Source of the DNA: Ruminococcus sp.
GTDB taxonomy: Bacteria > Bacillota > Clostridia > Oscillospirales > Ruminococcaceae
Assembly: GCF_019423705.1 (NCBI RefSeq)
Contig: NZ_JAHZAX010000017.1
Span: 1-24,878, forward strand
Direction: 5' to 3'
DNA: 24,878 nucleotides
Part shown: positions 1-8,247 of the stretch, one piece after another
How the letters are laid out: each line of letters opens with the position of its first letter
Numbering within the stretch: position 1 is the first letter of the stretch
The notes under the pieces: model-generated
The model's input: the letters and a program-made list of their open reading frames with translations, nothing else
Told to the model about the DNA's origin: nothing
Database searches by the model: none
Program-made: the position numbers and the translations under genes

Positions 1-85
1 CAACACCTTTTTGACCTTTCTACCTTTTTGATAGTTATTTTCGCCTTTTTGCACAGAAACAGTACAATTTTTACACACAATATGC

Positions 86-1297
86 CTAATAATAGCGTTT
101 TGTATATATCTTGCTCTCGCCAACGGTGTCAACAACGCCGTCATTGAATGTGAATACCGCAGTTAACGTAAACCTACCCTTGCTGTCCTCAAATGCGCCG
201 TTCTTTGAATGTACCGTCAATGTTTTGCACTCAGTCGTGTAATTAACACCGAACGCCTTATTTGCGTCCTCGATAGTCGAACCTCTGCCTACTCCACCGA
301 CAGTAAAACCGTCATACCAGTTAATAAACAGTCCCATAACATCGCATTCACTTGCAAGAGCGTCCACATCGCCCTGATTTACAATGCTTATAGTCGCATT
401 GTAGTCCTTGTCGTCATACTGGAAGAACGTCTCCGACGAGCCTACTTCTATAATAGTGTTCTTAGGGTCTAGATTCTCGAAATATCCCAGCAATCCCGAT
501 GCAAATGATCCCAATCCCTCAACATCGCTGTACTTCGCAGGGAACGCAAAAGCATTTCCGTTGAAAGTCATATCGAACATTCTCTCGTCAGTTACATAAA
601 TTTCGGGATAAACAGGGTCTTTGTCATCAAATTCTTTCGGATCATCACTACCAGGCTTGTTTGCATCTGACTTGCCATCGTCCCAAAAATTGCCCTTGTT
701 ATCATTGTTATTGCTATTGCCATTATTGTCCGAATCATTGTCTCCCGGCTGATCGTCTCCATTGTTATCTGAATTGCCTGTATTATCTCCGTTGTTGTCC
801 TCTCCGCCGTTGTTCTGATCTATATTTTGATCCTGTCCGCCATTGTTATCATTATTGTCCTGCACGATATCCACCTTTGTGGTAGTATCTCCCGTGCTGT
901 CGTCTTTCTTTGTGTCCTTGTCTTTATCAGCCGTACTTTCGTCCGCTTTTGAACTCTCGTCTGCCTTGTTGTCATTACCTGTCTGACTATCCGTTTCGCT
1001 TTCACTTGTTGTGCCGCCATTGATAAGCTTTGGCAGCCAGCTGTCGTCGCTCTGACTTGATGAACTTTCCTTTGTCTTTATCGTATTCTTGTCTATATCA
1101 CGATCAGACAAAAACAGCCCCGCTCCGATAGCAACGCATATCGCCGCCGCACACACTCCGCCTAACCACATCGGCGACCTTTTCGCCACAGCACTGTTGT
1201 CAAGCTTGTCTTTTAGCTCTGTCACCTTTTCATCATCGGGCTTGAGCTGTTCTTTCATATCTCTGAAAAATTCCATATTCTTATCGTTTTTATTCAT
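86..1297 (-). CDS. Membrane-anchored anti-sigma / sensor-like protein partnered with an ECF sigma factor
   Basis: A 403-residue protein with a charged cytoplasmic N-terminus (about 1-42), one membrane segment (about 43-64), an outside linker of about 170 residues made mostly of Asn, Asp, Gly and Ser, and a folded C-terminal domain (about 230-403) that I do not recognise. The start ATG lies inside the end of the sigma factor gene (8-nt overlap) and has its own site AAAGGAGA, so the two are translationally coupled. Position and topology match anti-sigma factors that hold an ECF sigma factor at the membrane and release it on an outside signal. No zinc-binding anti-sigma motif (HxxxCxxC) is visible, so the sigma-binding part would have to be the short N-terminal segment. 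Confidence is good for topology and pairing, moderate for function. No terminator is seen in the 85 bases beyond the stop. Confidence 0.7.
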   Translation of the reverse strand: MNKNDKNMEFFRDMKEQLKPDDEKVTELKDKLDNSAVAKRSPMWLGGVCAAAICVAIGAGLFLSDRDIDKNTIKTKESSSSQSDDSWLPKLINGGTTSESETDSQTGNDNKADESSKADESTADKDKDTKKDDSTGDTTTKVDIVQDNNDNNGGQDQNIDQNNGGEDNNGDNTGNSDNNGDDQPGDNDSDNNGNSNNNDNKGNFWDDGKSDANKPGSDDPKEFDDKDPVYPEIYVTDERMFDMTFNGNAFAFPAKYSDVEGLGSFASGLLGYFENLDPKNTIIEVGSSETFFQYDDKDYNATISIVNQGDVDALASECDVMGLFINWYDGFTVGGVGRGSTIEDANKAFGVNYTTECKTLTVHSKNGAFEDSKGRFTLTAVFTFNDGVVDTVGESKIYTKRYY

Positions 1298-1793
1298 AAA
1301 AATAATCTCCTTTCAGCTTATCTTTGAGCATTTCCCTAGCCCTTGTGAGCTGCATTCTCACAGTACCGCTGCGTGTTTTCGTTGTCTTTGCGATCTCCTC
1401 CGCCGTCAGCTCCTCAAAATAATACAAGTATATGACCGTCCTGTATTTTTCTGGCAGCTCCGCCACAGTGCAGAAGACCTCGTTCTCCTCATCGCTCTTG
1501 AAAAAGCTTATTTCGTCCTTTCTCTCTTCAAGGGGCACAGTCCGCTTCCGCCAAGTGGATAGTGCGATCTTCTTGCATTGGTTCAAAGTCGTTCTGATGA
1601 GCCAGAACTTCTCCTCCTCGTCCTCTTTCATAGTTATCCCCTTGCGATATGCCGTAAGAAATACCTCCTGAAAAACGTCGTCAGCGTCGTCCCTTGAACC
1701 CAGCCGTGCGACCGCAATGCCATAGACCGTGCTTTTGTATTTATCTATCAGCCTGTCTATCTCCGTGGCCGTATTCCTCAACGTGACGTCCAT
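1290..1793 (-). CDS. ECF-type RNA polymerase sigma factor
   Basis: A 167-residue sigma-70 family protein of extracytoplasmic-function size. Region 2 is at about residues 17-50, with the DDVFQEVFLTAYRK segment that contacts core polymerase and the -10 element. Region 4 is at about 112-160, where LPEKYRTVIYLYYFEELTAEEI starts a helix-turn-helix that reads the -35 element. Regions 1 and 3 are absent, as usual for the class. The start ATG has the site AAGGGGTG upstream. It is the first gene of a two-gene unit with the overlapping membrane protein. Upstream there is no consensus sigma-A promoter, only a weak TATAGT-like box near 1821-1830, so self-activation is possible but not shown. Confidence 0.9.
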   Translation of the reverse strand: MDVTLRNTATEIDRLIDKYKSTVYGIAVARLGSRDDADDVFQEVFLTAYRKGITMKEDEEEKFWLIRTTLNQCKKIALSTWRKRTVPLEERKDEISFFKSDEENEVFCTVAELPEKYRTVIYLYYFEELTAEEIAKTTKTRSGTVRMQLTRAREMLKDKLKGDYFYE

Positions 1794-1970
1794 AAGCTCA
1801 CACCCCTTCTATACCTCTTTCTACTATAAATACTTCTTCAGATCAAAAGTGCCACACAAATTTCAAAAAAATCTAAAAAAATTTTTCCTCCAACTGAAAA
1901 CATATATGAAACACCTCGCAAAACGCCTAAATGCGCCGTTTCACTTATCCGTAGCAAATCTCAAATATGC

Positions 1971-2001
1971 AAAAAGCCGCCCGAAGCACACATCGGGCGG
2001 C
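1971..2001 (-). terminator. Intrinsic terminator of the aro operon
   Basis: A perfect 9-bp stem, GCCGCCCGA with TCGGGCGGC, with an 8-nt loop. On the minus strand it is followed by UUUUU. It lies 35 nt after the stop of the DUF4364 gene, closing the operon that begins at 6817. Confidence 0.9.
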
Positions 2002-2036
2002 CGAATCTCTCTGAACTCCAAAGTATTTGCCGTTTA

Positions 2037-2636
2037 TCAGAAAAGCCCCTGCTCCTCCGCAACCGACGGAACATACTCTTCATTTTCGATTATATAATCC
2101 ACTACCCTGCAATAAAAATCCGTAGGGTTCATTTGTATCTTGTTTTTGATATAATTTGCCTGCTCCATATCCGGCGCATAAAGTGTTATATCCATAAGCG
2201 TAAGCTCGTTGTCGCAGCACTTGCAATGCACATTATATCCACGTTCCGCAGGCTTTATGTCAAATGTTATGTCACGCTCGTTCTTGAGCTTTACAAACAG
2301 TCTCAGCCCTGCGGCATATATCTTATCTCTGAAACTTTTCGGCACAAGCTTTTTGAACTTCTCTGCGCCCTCTCTGCCCTTGTCGGTCAGACGATAAAAA
2401 TGTCCGCCCTCGATCTCAGCCAGCTCCATTGTTTCGTTCTCAAGCATTCTGCTTATAGCCTCGGTGTATACAAAATAATTCACAACGCCCTCGCCAGTGG
2501 CAATTTCCGTAAGCTGATTTGGCGTGCAGAGCTGATTTATCTGATTGAGAAAATATGCCAGCAGTATCTGCACCTCATATACGTCTGAAATATTTTTCAT
2601 ATTCTCCGAAACGTGGGCTTCGGGATTTTGTACCAA
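2037..2636 (-). CDS. DUF4364 family protein (winged-helix-like, function unknown)
   Basis: A 199-residue protein resembling the Clostridia-specific DUF4364 family. The N-terminal part (about 15-100) has the pattern of a winged-helix DNA-binding fold (ILLAYFLNQIN, then a YRLTDKGREGAEKF wing-like segment). The C-terminal part is alpha/beta and ends in an acidic tail. I chose a TTG start because AAAGGAGG sits 9 nt upstream of it. The first ATG in frame, 12 codons later at 2600, has only a weak and too-close GGAG. It lies 27 nt after aroC and is last before the terminator, so it is co-transcribed with the shikimate genes. Whether it regulates them is unknown. Confidence 0.8.
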   Translation of the reverse strand: MVQNPEAHVSENMKNISDVYEVQILLAYFLNQINQLCTPNQLTEIATGEGVVNYFVYTEAISRMLENETMELAEIEGGHFYRLTDKGREGAEKFKKLVPKSFRDKIYAAGLRLFVKLKNERDITFDIKPAERGYNVHCKCCDNELTLMDITLYAPDMEQANYIKNKIQMNPTDFYCRVVDYIIENEEYVPSVAEEQGLF

Positions 2637-2663
2637 GCTATCAATCCTCCTTTGGAAAGCTGT

Positions 2664-3755
2664 CTAAAAATTTGGGTATTCAAGCATATGGTTGAGCAAA
2701 GCGAGATTTACCGCCGCCTCAACGCAAGGCACAGCTCTCGGCACAACGCAAGGGTCGTGTCTGCCCTTGATCTCAAGTGTCTCGTTCTTCATTGCTGAAT
2801 AGTCCACAGTCGCCTGCGGTCTTGCAATGGAAGGAGTCGGCTTGAAGACCACCTTGAGTGTTATCGGCATACCCGAAGCGATACCGCCCAGTATTCCGCC
2901 GTGATTATTTGTCTTTGTCACAACAAGTCCTCTGTCGTTTACATAGAACTCGTCGTTATTTTCTGAACCTGTCATATTTGCAACGTCAAAACCTGCGCCG
3001 AACTCAAGACCCTTTACCGCAGGGATACCGAAAATAAGCTGGGCGATAGAGTTTTCCAGCCCGTCGAACATCGGCGAACCGATACCCGCAGGAACGTTTA
3101 TGGCGATACATTCGATGATTCCGCCAACGCTGTCCTTATCCTTTCTCGCCTTGTCGATCTCCTTGACCATTTCATTTCCCTGCACGTCGATGATAGTCGG
3201 GAATTCCTTTTCACGAACTTCCTTTATCATATCCTTTGTGGTGTTGATTGGATCAAAAGCCTTGTCCTTTATGCCGTGTATCTCAGCAATGTGCGCACCG
3301 ACATAAATTCCTCTTTTTTCAAGAATCTGCGCCGCAACAGCACCGGCAAAGCACAAAGGCGCAGTAAGTCTGCCCGAAAAATGGCCGCCGCCTCTAACGT
3401 CATTGAAGCCCCTGTATCTCAGCGCACCTGTATAATCAGCGTGACCTGGCCTTGCCAGCTTTGAAAGGTTGGAATAATCCTGCGAATGCTGATCTGTGTT
3501 GGCAATAAGCGCACAAAGAGGCGTGCCTGTTGTCTTGCCATTGAAATAGCCCGACATTATCTGCGGCATATCCTTTTCTCTTCTCTGCGTCGAGGTCTTG
3601 TTCTGCTTCGGCGCTCTTCTCGCCATAAATTTGACCAGCTTGTCAAGGTCGATAGTCTCTCCCGGCGGTACATTGTCCATTACAACGCCGATAGCAGGAC
3701 CGTGGCTCTCGCCGAACACGGTAAAGCTGATATTGTGACTCCAAGTTGATGACAT
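2664..3755 (-). CDS. aroC: Chorismate synthase
   Basis: A 363-residue enzyme that converts 5-enolpyruvylshikimate-3-phosphate to chorismate, the last shikimate step, using reduced FMN. Family signatures are clear: FGESHGPAIG (about 14-23), RRAPKQNKTSTQRRE (about 46-60), ARPGHADYTGALRYRG (about 101-116) and RGGGHFSGRLTAP (about 121-133), the last giving the conserved His and Arg near the flavin. The ATG at 3755 is preceded by GGAGGAAG; a 16-codon upstream extension has no such site and was dropped. It lies 81 nt after aroA and 27 nt before the DUF4364 gene. Size and motifs are complete. Confidence 0.97.
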   Translation of the reverse strand: MSSTWSHNISFTVFGESHGPAIGVVMDNVPPGETIDLDKLVKFMARRAPKQNKTSTQRREKDMPQIMSGYFNGKTTGTPLCALIANTDQHSQDYSNLSKLARPGHADYTGALRYRGFNDVRGGGHFSGRLTAPLCFAGAVAAQILEKRGIYVGAHIAEIHGIKDKAFDPINTTKDMIKEVREKEFPTIIDVQGNEMVKEIDKARKDKDSVGGIIECIAINVPAGIGSPMFDGLENSIAQLIFGIPAVKGLEFGAGFDVANMTGSENNDEFYVNDRGLVVTKTNNHGGILGGIASGMPITLKVVFKPTPSIARPQATVDYSAMKNETLEIKGRHDPCVVPRAVPCVEAAVNLALLNHMLEYPNF

Positions 3756-3836
3756 TTTACTTCCTCCAGTCTGTCGAAGCGCCGTTACCCCCGCCCCAAT
3801 CATATGAGCATTGCGCTCTATTTATCTTTTTCGTTA

Positions 3837-5081
3837 TTATTTATTACCCGTAACTATGAATTCTCCGCCTAAATTTTCAAATACTTCAAAAAAGTTCGGA
3901 TAAGACTTTCTCACACATTCCGCCCCATTGATAGTGAGCTTGCCCTCACATCTCGTTGAAGCAACAGCCATTGACATGGCGATCCTGTGATCGTTATAGC
4001 TGTCCACAACGCCGCCATTAAGGCTTTTCACGCCCTCTATCTCAAGGCTGTCCGCAAATTCCGTCACCTTTCCGCCGATCTTATTAAGACAATCCGCCAT
4101 AGCCGCAAGCCTGTCGCATTCCTTTATCCTCAGTCTCGCAACATTATAAATGCGGCTTTTACCCTCGCAAAAGCTTGCAAGCACCGTAAGGATAGGCACA
4201 AGATCGGGTATATCCGAACAGTCTATCTCAAAAGGCTCAAAAGGCTTCAAGCTGCTATTTTTATTATACACTATTTCTCTGCATATTTCAACAATTTTTT
4301 TATCGCCCTGAAAAGATTTTTCATTTAGCCCCGATATTTCGATATCCGAACCGATAGCATTTGCTACCTCAAAGAACGCCGCCTGCGAAAAATCTCCCTC
4401 AACAACGCCGCTGAAAGGCTTGTAAGCCTGTCCGCCCTTGACGAAATATCCGCTTTCAGTCTCCACCACCTCGCAGCCAAAATCTTTCAGCGTGCCAAGA
4501 GTTATGTCAACATATGGCTTTGACTCAAGGTGCGAAGTGAGCACTATCTCGCTGTCCTCTTCAAGCAATGGCAGCGCAAAAAGCAGTCCAGTGATGAACT
4601 GTGAGGATATCCCACCGTCAACATAGAACTTTCCGCCTGTAAGCTTTCCGCTTACAGAAAAAGGCATAGTATTATCATAATCAAAAGTAACGCCGTGCTT
4701 TGGAAATTCCTCAAGATAAGGCGTTATAGGCCTCTGCGGAAGCCTTCCCCTGCCGATAAAAGTAGTTTCTGCCCCCAATGCACAAGCAACAGGGATTAGA
4801 AATCTCAAAGTCGAACCGCTTTCGCAGCAGTCAAGCTCCGCCTTTTCCGGCACAGCCTTTACGCCTGTTATCACCGCAGTATCGCCGCTGAAATCTATCT
4901 TTGCAACAAGCTGTCTCATACAATCCATTGTGGCAAGAATATCCACCGACGGATAAAGATTTGATATCTCAGATGTTCCCTCTGCAAGCGCCGCTGCGAT
5001 TATCATTCTGTGTGCAACGCTTTTTGACGGTGGAACCGTCACCTTTCCGCTCAGCTTTTTAGGTTCTATGGTAACGTTCAT
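3837..5081 (-). CDS. aroA: 3-phosphoshikimate 1-carboxyvinyltransferase (EPSP synthase)
   Basis: A 414-residue enzyme that joins phosphoenolpyruvate to shikimate-3-phosphate. Visible motifs are PPSKSVAHR (17-25) for the substrate phosphate, ESGSTLRFLIP (87-97), GRGRLPQRP (about 110-118), the LRIKECDRL segment in the C-terminal half, YNDHRIAMSMAVA with the conserved Asp and His, and the closing KSYPNFFEVF. The usual Gly-Thr-Ala inhibitor loop is replaced by the ESGST form. The ATG has GAGAGGAAAA upstream. It follows aroB by 41 nt. Length is normal for a compact monofunctional enzyme. Confidence 0.97.
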   Translation of the reverse strand: MNVTIEPKKLSGKVTVPPSKSVAHRMIIAAALAEGTSEISNLYPSVDILATMDCMRQLVAKIDFSGDTAVITGVKAVPEKAELDCCESGSTLRFLIPVACALGAETTFIGRGRLPQRPITPYLEEFPKHGVTFDYDNTMPFSVSGKLTGGKFYVDGGISSQFITGLLFALPLLEEDSEIVLTSHLESKPYVDITLGTLKDFGCEVVETESGYFVKGGQAYKPFSGVVEGDFSQAAFFEVANAIGSDIEISGLNEKSFQGDKKIVEICREIVYNKNSSLKPFEPFEIDCSDIPDLVPILTVLASFCEGKSRIYNVARLRIKECDRLAAMADCLNKIGGKVTEFADSLEIEGVKSLNGGVVDSYNDHRIAMSMAVASTRCEGKLTINGAECVRKSYPNFFEVFENLGGEFIVTGNK

Positions 5082-5122
5082 ATGCTTTTCCTCTCACGAT
5101 CTTTCACTATATTACATAATAT

Positions 5123-6232
5123 TTACATATCCGCAATGATCTCTGCGATCTGCGCTTCCTCGATCTCCTTGCCGTACTCATTTTCGCCAAAGCACATCAT
5201 CTCGCCGATCTCTCGCTGGAAAACAAATCTCAGCTTGCCGTCACGAACTTTTTTATCGGTGTAAAGCTTTTTCACAAGCTCGCCCATGTCGATATAATCG
5301 GGTATCCTTGTGGGAAGCTTTGCCCTTTCAAGAAGCTTTTCCACACGCTTTTCGTTCTCTGCTGAAATAAAGCCCAGCTTCTCGCCAAGCCTTGCCTGCG
5401 CCACCGTTCCGATAGCCACAGCCTCGCCGTGATAAAGCTTGTAATCAGACACAGTCTCGATAGCTCTTCCCACAGTATGGCCGAGGTTGAGCACCTCACG
5501 AAGTCCCGACTCACGCTCGTCCTGCATAACCACCTTATACTTGACCTCGCAGTTTTTCCTTGCGATATATTCGCAAGCCTCGGCGTCACATTCAAGCACC
5601 TTTTCAACGTTGGCTTCAAGATACTCAAACAGCTCCTTATCCCCAAGACAGCCGTGCTTGATAGTCTCCGCAAGACCGCTTGAAAGCTGCTTTTCGGGTA
5701 GGGTTTTCCAAGTGTCGATATCAAGGTAAACCTTTTTCGGCTGATTGAAAAGTCCGATAAGATTAGTAGCCAAAGGCGTGTCAACAGCCGTCTTTCCGCC
5801 GACAGAAGCGTCTGCCGCCGCAAGAAGGGTCGTTGCATAGTTCACAAAAGGCACTCCCCTGCCGAAAGTTCCTGCCACAAAGCCTGCCAAATCGGTGACA
5901 ACGCCGCCGCCCACAGCAACGATACAGCAGTCACGGCGGAATCCCTTTTCAAGCATTGAATCTTCAACAAATTCTTTCATCTGCCTTGTTTTGGACTTTT
6001 CACCCTCTGGGATAACGAACAGCTCTGCGCTGAACCCTGCCGCCTTTATCCTGTCGCAAATATCCCTGCCGTAAAGGTCAACAACGATAGAATCCGTCAC
6101 AACAGCGAATTTCTTTATCTTTCCAACAAGACCGCCCTTGAGATCGTCCACAAGCGTGTACTGCAATTTTCTGCCTATCTCAATATCGTAAGAATCGTCC
6201 ACGACCCTTTTGAGCTCGCAGTTGAATTTCAT
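5123..6232 (-). CDS. aroB: 3-dehydroquinate synthase
   Basis: A 369-residue enzyme that cyclises DAHP to 3-dehydroquinate, using NAD and a divalent metal. The NAD-binding stretch VGGGVVTDLAGFVAGTFGRG is at about 107-126, followed by TTLLAAADASVGGKTAVD (134-151). The three metal ligands are visible: Glu189 (in SGLAET), His252 (in LNLGHTVGRA) and His268 (in YHGEAVAIG). It is second in the operon, 45 nt after the LURP-one-like gene. The motif normally reads LLAQVDASVGGKTGVN; the Ala-for-Gln and Ala-for-Gly changes here are minor. Its substrate is made by the DAHP synthase just upstream under its own promoter. Confidence 0.97.
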   Translation of the reverse strand: MKFNCELKRVVDDSYDIEIGRKLQYTLVDDLKGGLVGKIKKFAVVTDSIVVDLYGRDICDRIKAAGFSAELFVIPEGEKSKTRQMKEFVEDSMLEKGFRRDCCIVAVGGGVVTDLAGFVAGTFGRGVPFVNYATTLLAAADASVGGKTAVDTPLATNLIGLFNQPKKVYLDIDTWKTLPEKQLSSGLAETIKHGCLGDKELFEYLEANVEKVLECDAEACEYIARKNCEVKYKVVMQDERESGLREVLNLGHTVGRAIETVSDYKLYHGEAVAIGTVAQARLGEKLGFISAENEKRVEKLLERAKLPTRIPDYIDMGELVKKLYTDKKVRDGKLRFVFQREIGEMMCFGENEYGKEIEEAQIAEIIADM

Positions 6233-6277
6233 TTATATCAAACCCTTTCAGTGAATTTTTTACCCAGTTGCAAATTT

Positions 6278-6748
6278 TCATCCGCCATTTGAGCATTTTT
6301 CAGCGTCAATGGCAAGAGCGATAAGCAGCCCAGCAAGGGCGTTGTTATCGTCAAAAACGTCTATTACATAAGTGTCCGTAAGGTGCAAAAGCTCCTTTGA
6401 AACACGCATTATCTCCATTCCGCCGTTATAAACGGAATAATCCCAGCCGAAAAAGTCTCCGCTGACGTTCCAGCCGCAGAAATCAAGATCGAATTTCGGC
6501 TTGAAAAAGGTAAATTCTTTCTTTATGCAGCCCACATAGCTGTCGTTTATGTATATTTCGAATGTCGGCAAAAGTTTCAGTATCTTTTCTTTCAGCACAC
6601 CCACCTTACAGCCTGCGCTGTTATATATCTCTAACAAATGCCCCCAAGAAAGCCTGCCCTTAACGCTGAAAACAGCGTTGCCGTATTCGTCGCAGACATC
6701 ATAACTGTCGAACCAGGAAAACATTCTCTGTTTAAGCACCAACCGCAT
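6278..6748 (-). CDS. LURP-one-related (LOR) family protein
   Basis: A 156-residue protein with the tubby-like all-beta pattern of the LURP-one-related family: MRLVLKQRMFSWFDSYDVCDEYGNAVFSVKG, then repeated strand pairs, ending in a hydrophobic helix (DNNALAGLLIALAIDAEKC). This central-helix-in-barrel fold has no known enzymatic role in bacteria; binding of lipids or membrane surfaces has been suggested for related folds. The ATG is preceded by AAGGGGG. It is the first gene after the promoter at 6817-6845, 45 nt ahead of aroB, so it shares the shikimate operon without an obvious pathway role. Confidence 0.8.
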   Translation of the reverse strand: MRLVLKQRMFSWFDSYDVCDEYGNAVFSVKGRLSWGHLLEIYNSAGCKVGVLKEKILKLLPTFEIYINDSYVGCIKKEFTFFKPKFDLDFCGWNVSGDFFGWDYSVYNGGMEIMRVSKELLHLTDTYVIDVFDDNNALAGLLIALAIDAEKCSNGG

Positions 6749-6816
6749 AAATTCGTCCCCCTTCTGTTTTTACGCTTTTTACGCTTTATCCATTTACAGT
6801 CTTAAACTCTTATACC

Positions 6817-6845
6817 ATTATATCATAAAAAGAACCGTTTGTAAA
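6817..6845 (-). promoter_or_regulatory. Sigma-A promoter of the LURP/aroBAC/DUF4364 operon
   Basis: On the minus strand TTTACA, a 17-bp spacer, then TATAAT. The next 60 bases to the ATG of 6748 hold a short repeat of AAAGCGTAA and a strong ribosome site. No other promoter of this quality appears between here and the terminator at 1971. Confidence 0.8.
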
Positions 6846-6873
6846 GCCAGCGCCCCACAATACCCCGACTATG

Positions 6874-6900
6874 AAAAAAGAGGCGTTATAAAGCGCCTCT
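6874..6900 (-). terminator. Intrinsic terminator of aroF
   Basis: Stem AGAGGCG with CGCCTCT around an 8-nt loop, followed on the minus strand by UUUUUU. It lies 40 nt after the aroF stop and separates aroF from the promoter of the next operon. Confidence 0.88.
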
Positions 6901-6940
6901 CTTCTAAGGCAATATCCAAAATTTTACGATATTGTCCCAA

Positions 6941-7963
6941 TTATTCGTTTACGTCAAGCGGCTTGCCCATAAATTCAGCAAGAGCCTTGACTTTCTTCAT
7001 TGTCTCAGCGAACTGAGCAGGAGTAAGTGACTGCGCACCATCGCTCCAAGCGTTCTTAGGATCATTGTGTACTTCGATCTCAAGAGCGTCGCAGCCGGCT
7101 GTAACGGCGCAAAGTGCCATTGGCTCGACCAGCGAAGCGATACCTGTTGCGTGGCTAGGGTCGATAGTGATAGGAAGATGTGTTTTCTGCTGGAGCAGAG
7201 GAACAGCGGAAAGATCAAGAGTATTTCTTGTTGCAGGCTCGAATGTACGGATACCTCTCTCGCAGAGGATAACGTTCTGGTTGCCCTCAGACATTATGTA
7301 CTCAGCGGACATAAGAAGTTCCTGCAATGTTGAGGAAAGACCTCTCTTGAGAAGAACAGGCTTGTCTGATCTGCCCAAAGCCTTGAGAAGTGTGAAGTTC
7401 TGCATATTTCTTGCGCCGACCTGTACAACGTCAACATCAGCGAAGCAGTCAAGGTCAGAAAGATCCATGATCTCAGTAACGATCGGCAGACCTGTGATCT
7501 TTCTTGCCTGAATAAGAAGGTCGATACCCTCCTTGCCAAGACCCTGGAAAGAGTATGGCGAAGTTCTAGGTTTGAATGCGCCGCCTCTGAGCATTGTTGC
7601 GCCTGCTTCCTTAACAGCGATAGCTGTTGTGATGACCTGCTCCTCAGTCTCAACTGAGCAAGGGCCTGCGATGACCTGAAGCTTTCCGCCGCCGATCTTT
7701 CTGCCTGCAACGTCGATAACTGTGTTGTCCGGGTGGAACTTTCTGTTTGCGTTCTTGTAAGGCTCCTGAACTCGCTGAACGTTTTCAACGCACTCCTTAG
7801 CCTGTACGGACTCGATATCTATCTGTGTTGTGTCGCCGATAAGTCCGATGATGTTTGAGTGTACGCCCTCAACAAGATTTGTTGAAACGTTGAACTGACC
7901 CAGCCAATCCATAAGCTCCTTGACCTGATTTTCCTTTGAGTTGTTCTTCAATACGATAATCAT
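6941..7963 (-). CDS. aroF: 3-deoxy-7-phosphoheptulonate synthase (DAHP synthase, type I-beta, with N-terminal regulatory domain)
   Basis: A 340-residue enzyme that condenses phosphoenolpyruvate and erythrose-4-phosphate, the entry step to aromatic amino acids. Residues 1-70 form a ferredoxin-like regulatory domain (MIIVLKNNSKENQVKEL start) as in Thermotoga-type enzymes, where it gives feedback by Tyr or Phe. The catalytic barrel shows AGPCSVE, LRGGAFKPRTSPYSFQG, QVGARNMQNF, VLLKRG, CERGIRTFE and DPSHATG, which include the phosphoenolpyruvate ligands and the metal-binding Cys, His, Glu and Asp. The ATG at 7963 is 8 nt from GGAGG; an in-frame TTG two codons earlier is too close to that site. 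Transcription starts near 8241 and passes through a leader peptide and an attenuator. The gene has its own terminator, apart from aroBAC. Confidence 0.96.
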   Translation of the reverse strand: MIIVLKNNSKENQVKELMDWLGQFNVSTNLVEGVHSNIIGLIGDTTQIDIESVQAKECVENVQRVQEPYKNANRKFHPDNTVIDVAGRKIGGGKLQVIAGPCSVETEEQVITTAIAVKEAGATMLRGGAFKPRTSPYSFQGLGKEGIDLLIQARKITGLPIVTEIMDLSDLDCFADVDVVQVGARNMQNFTLLKALGRSDKPVLLKRGLSSTLQELLMSAEYIMSEGNQNVILCERGIRTFEPATRNTLDLSAVPLLQQKTHLPITIDPSHATGIASLVEPMALCAVTAGCDALEIEVHNDPKNAWSDGAQSLTPAQFAETMKKVKALAEFMGKPLDVNE

Positions 7964-8000
7964 TTCCAATTCCTCCGTAAAAAATTATTATTCGGGCAAT

Positions 8001-8038
8001 AAAAATAGCCGCAGCTTTTTCACCTGAAAGCTACGACT
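8001..8038 (-). terminator. Attenuator: intrinsic terminator inside the aroF leader
   Basis: On the minus strand AGTCGTAGCTTT pairs with AAAGCTGCGGCT (12 bp, two G-U pairs) across an 8-nt loop and is followed by AUUUUU. It lies between the aromatic leader peptide and aroF, 38 nt before the aroF start, so it can only act as a conditional stop. A possible antiterminator partner is AGCTAC, inside the leader peptide gene (8136-8141), which can pair with GTAGCT of the 5' arm. A 6-bp hairpin at 8061-8077 lies between the two. Confidence 0.82.
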
Positions 8039-8081
8039 TTATAATAAACGCTATATGAAAATCAAAACTTCTTTGATACGC

Positions 8082-8192
8082 CTATTTTAATTTCGCCGCT
8101 TTCTTTACACGCCAAAAAAACTCGAAGCCATAAAAGTAGCTCAAGCTCATAAAGAAGTATGTAAAGACTGCTGACAAAATAACAGTAGACAT
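8082..8192 (-). CDS. Aromatic-rich leader peptide (36 residues) controlling aroF
   Basis: An open frame ATG to TAG in the aroF leader. It encodes seven Phe (10, 13, 14, 20, 23, 25, 26), three Tyr (12, 19, 21) and one Trp (27), so 11 of the 18 residues from 10 to 27 are aromatic; the tail is basic (RVKKAAKLK). This is the design of leader peptides that make the ribosome stall when charged tRNA is short, as in pheA and trp attenuators. The start ATG follows AAAGGA at a long spacing of about 14 nt. It begins about 50 nt after the predicted transcription start and ends 44 nt before the terminator stem. I see no T-box motif. The reading frame is certain; the control role is inferred from composition and position. 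Confidence 0.8.
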   Translation of the reverse strand: MSTVILSAVFTYFFMSLSYFYGFEFFWRVKKAAKLK

Positions 8193-8247
8193 AAGCTTTG
8201 TTTTTTCCTTTCGATTTATTTTTTATTTGTTATTGCTAACCAAATTC

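Noticed and set aside
1..85. CCTTTTTGA-like repeats near the window edge
   Set aside because: Short T-rich similarity without a defined unit or stem; too little to call a terminator or repeat.
661..900. Repetitive tract as a tandem repeat or CRISPR-like array
   Set aside because: It is the codon pattern of an Asn/Asp/Gly-rich linker, without constant repeats or spacers.
1089..1562. Open frame of 157 codons on the plus strand
   Set aside because: It lies opposite the sigma and anti-sigma genes, has no ribosome site, and its protein is a low-complexity mirror of the real frames.
7964..8241. T-box riboswitch in the aroF leader
   Set aside because: No T-box core sequence or specifier-loop layout; the aromatic peptide and terminator explain the leader better.
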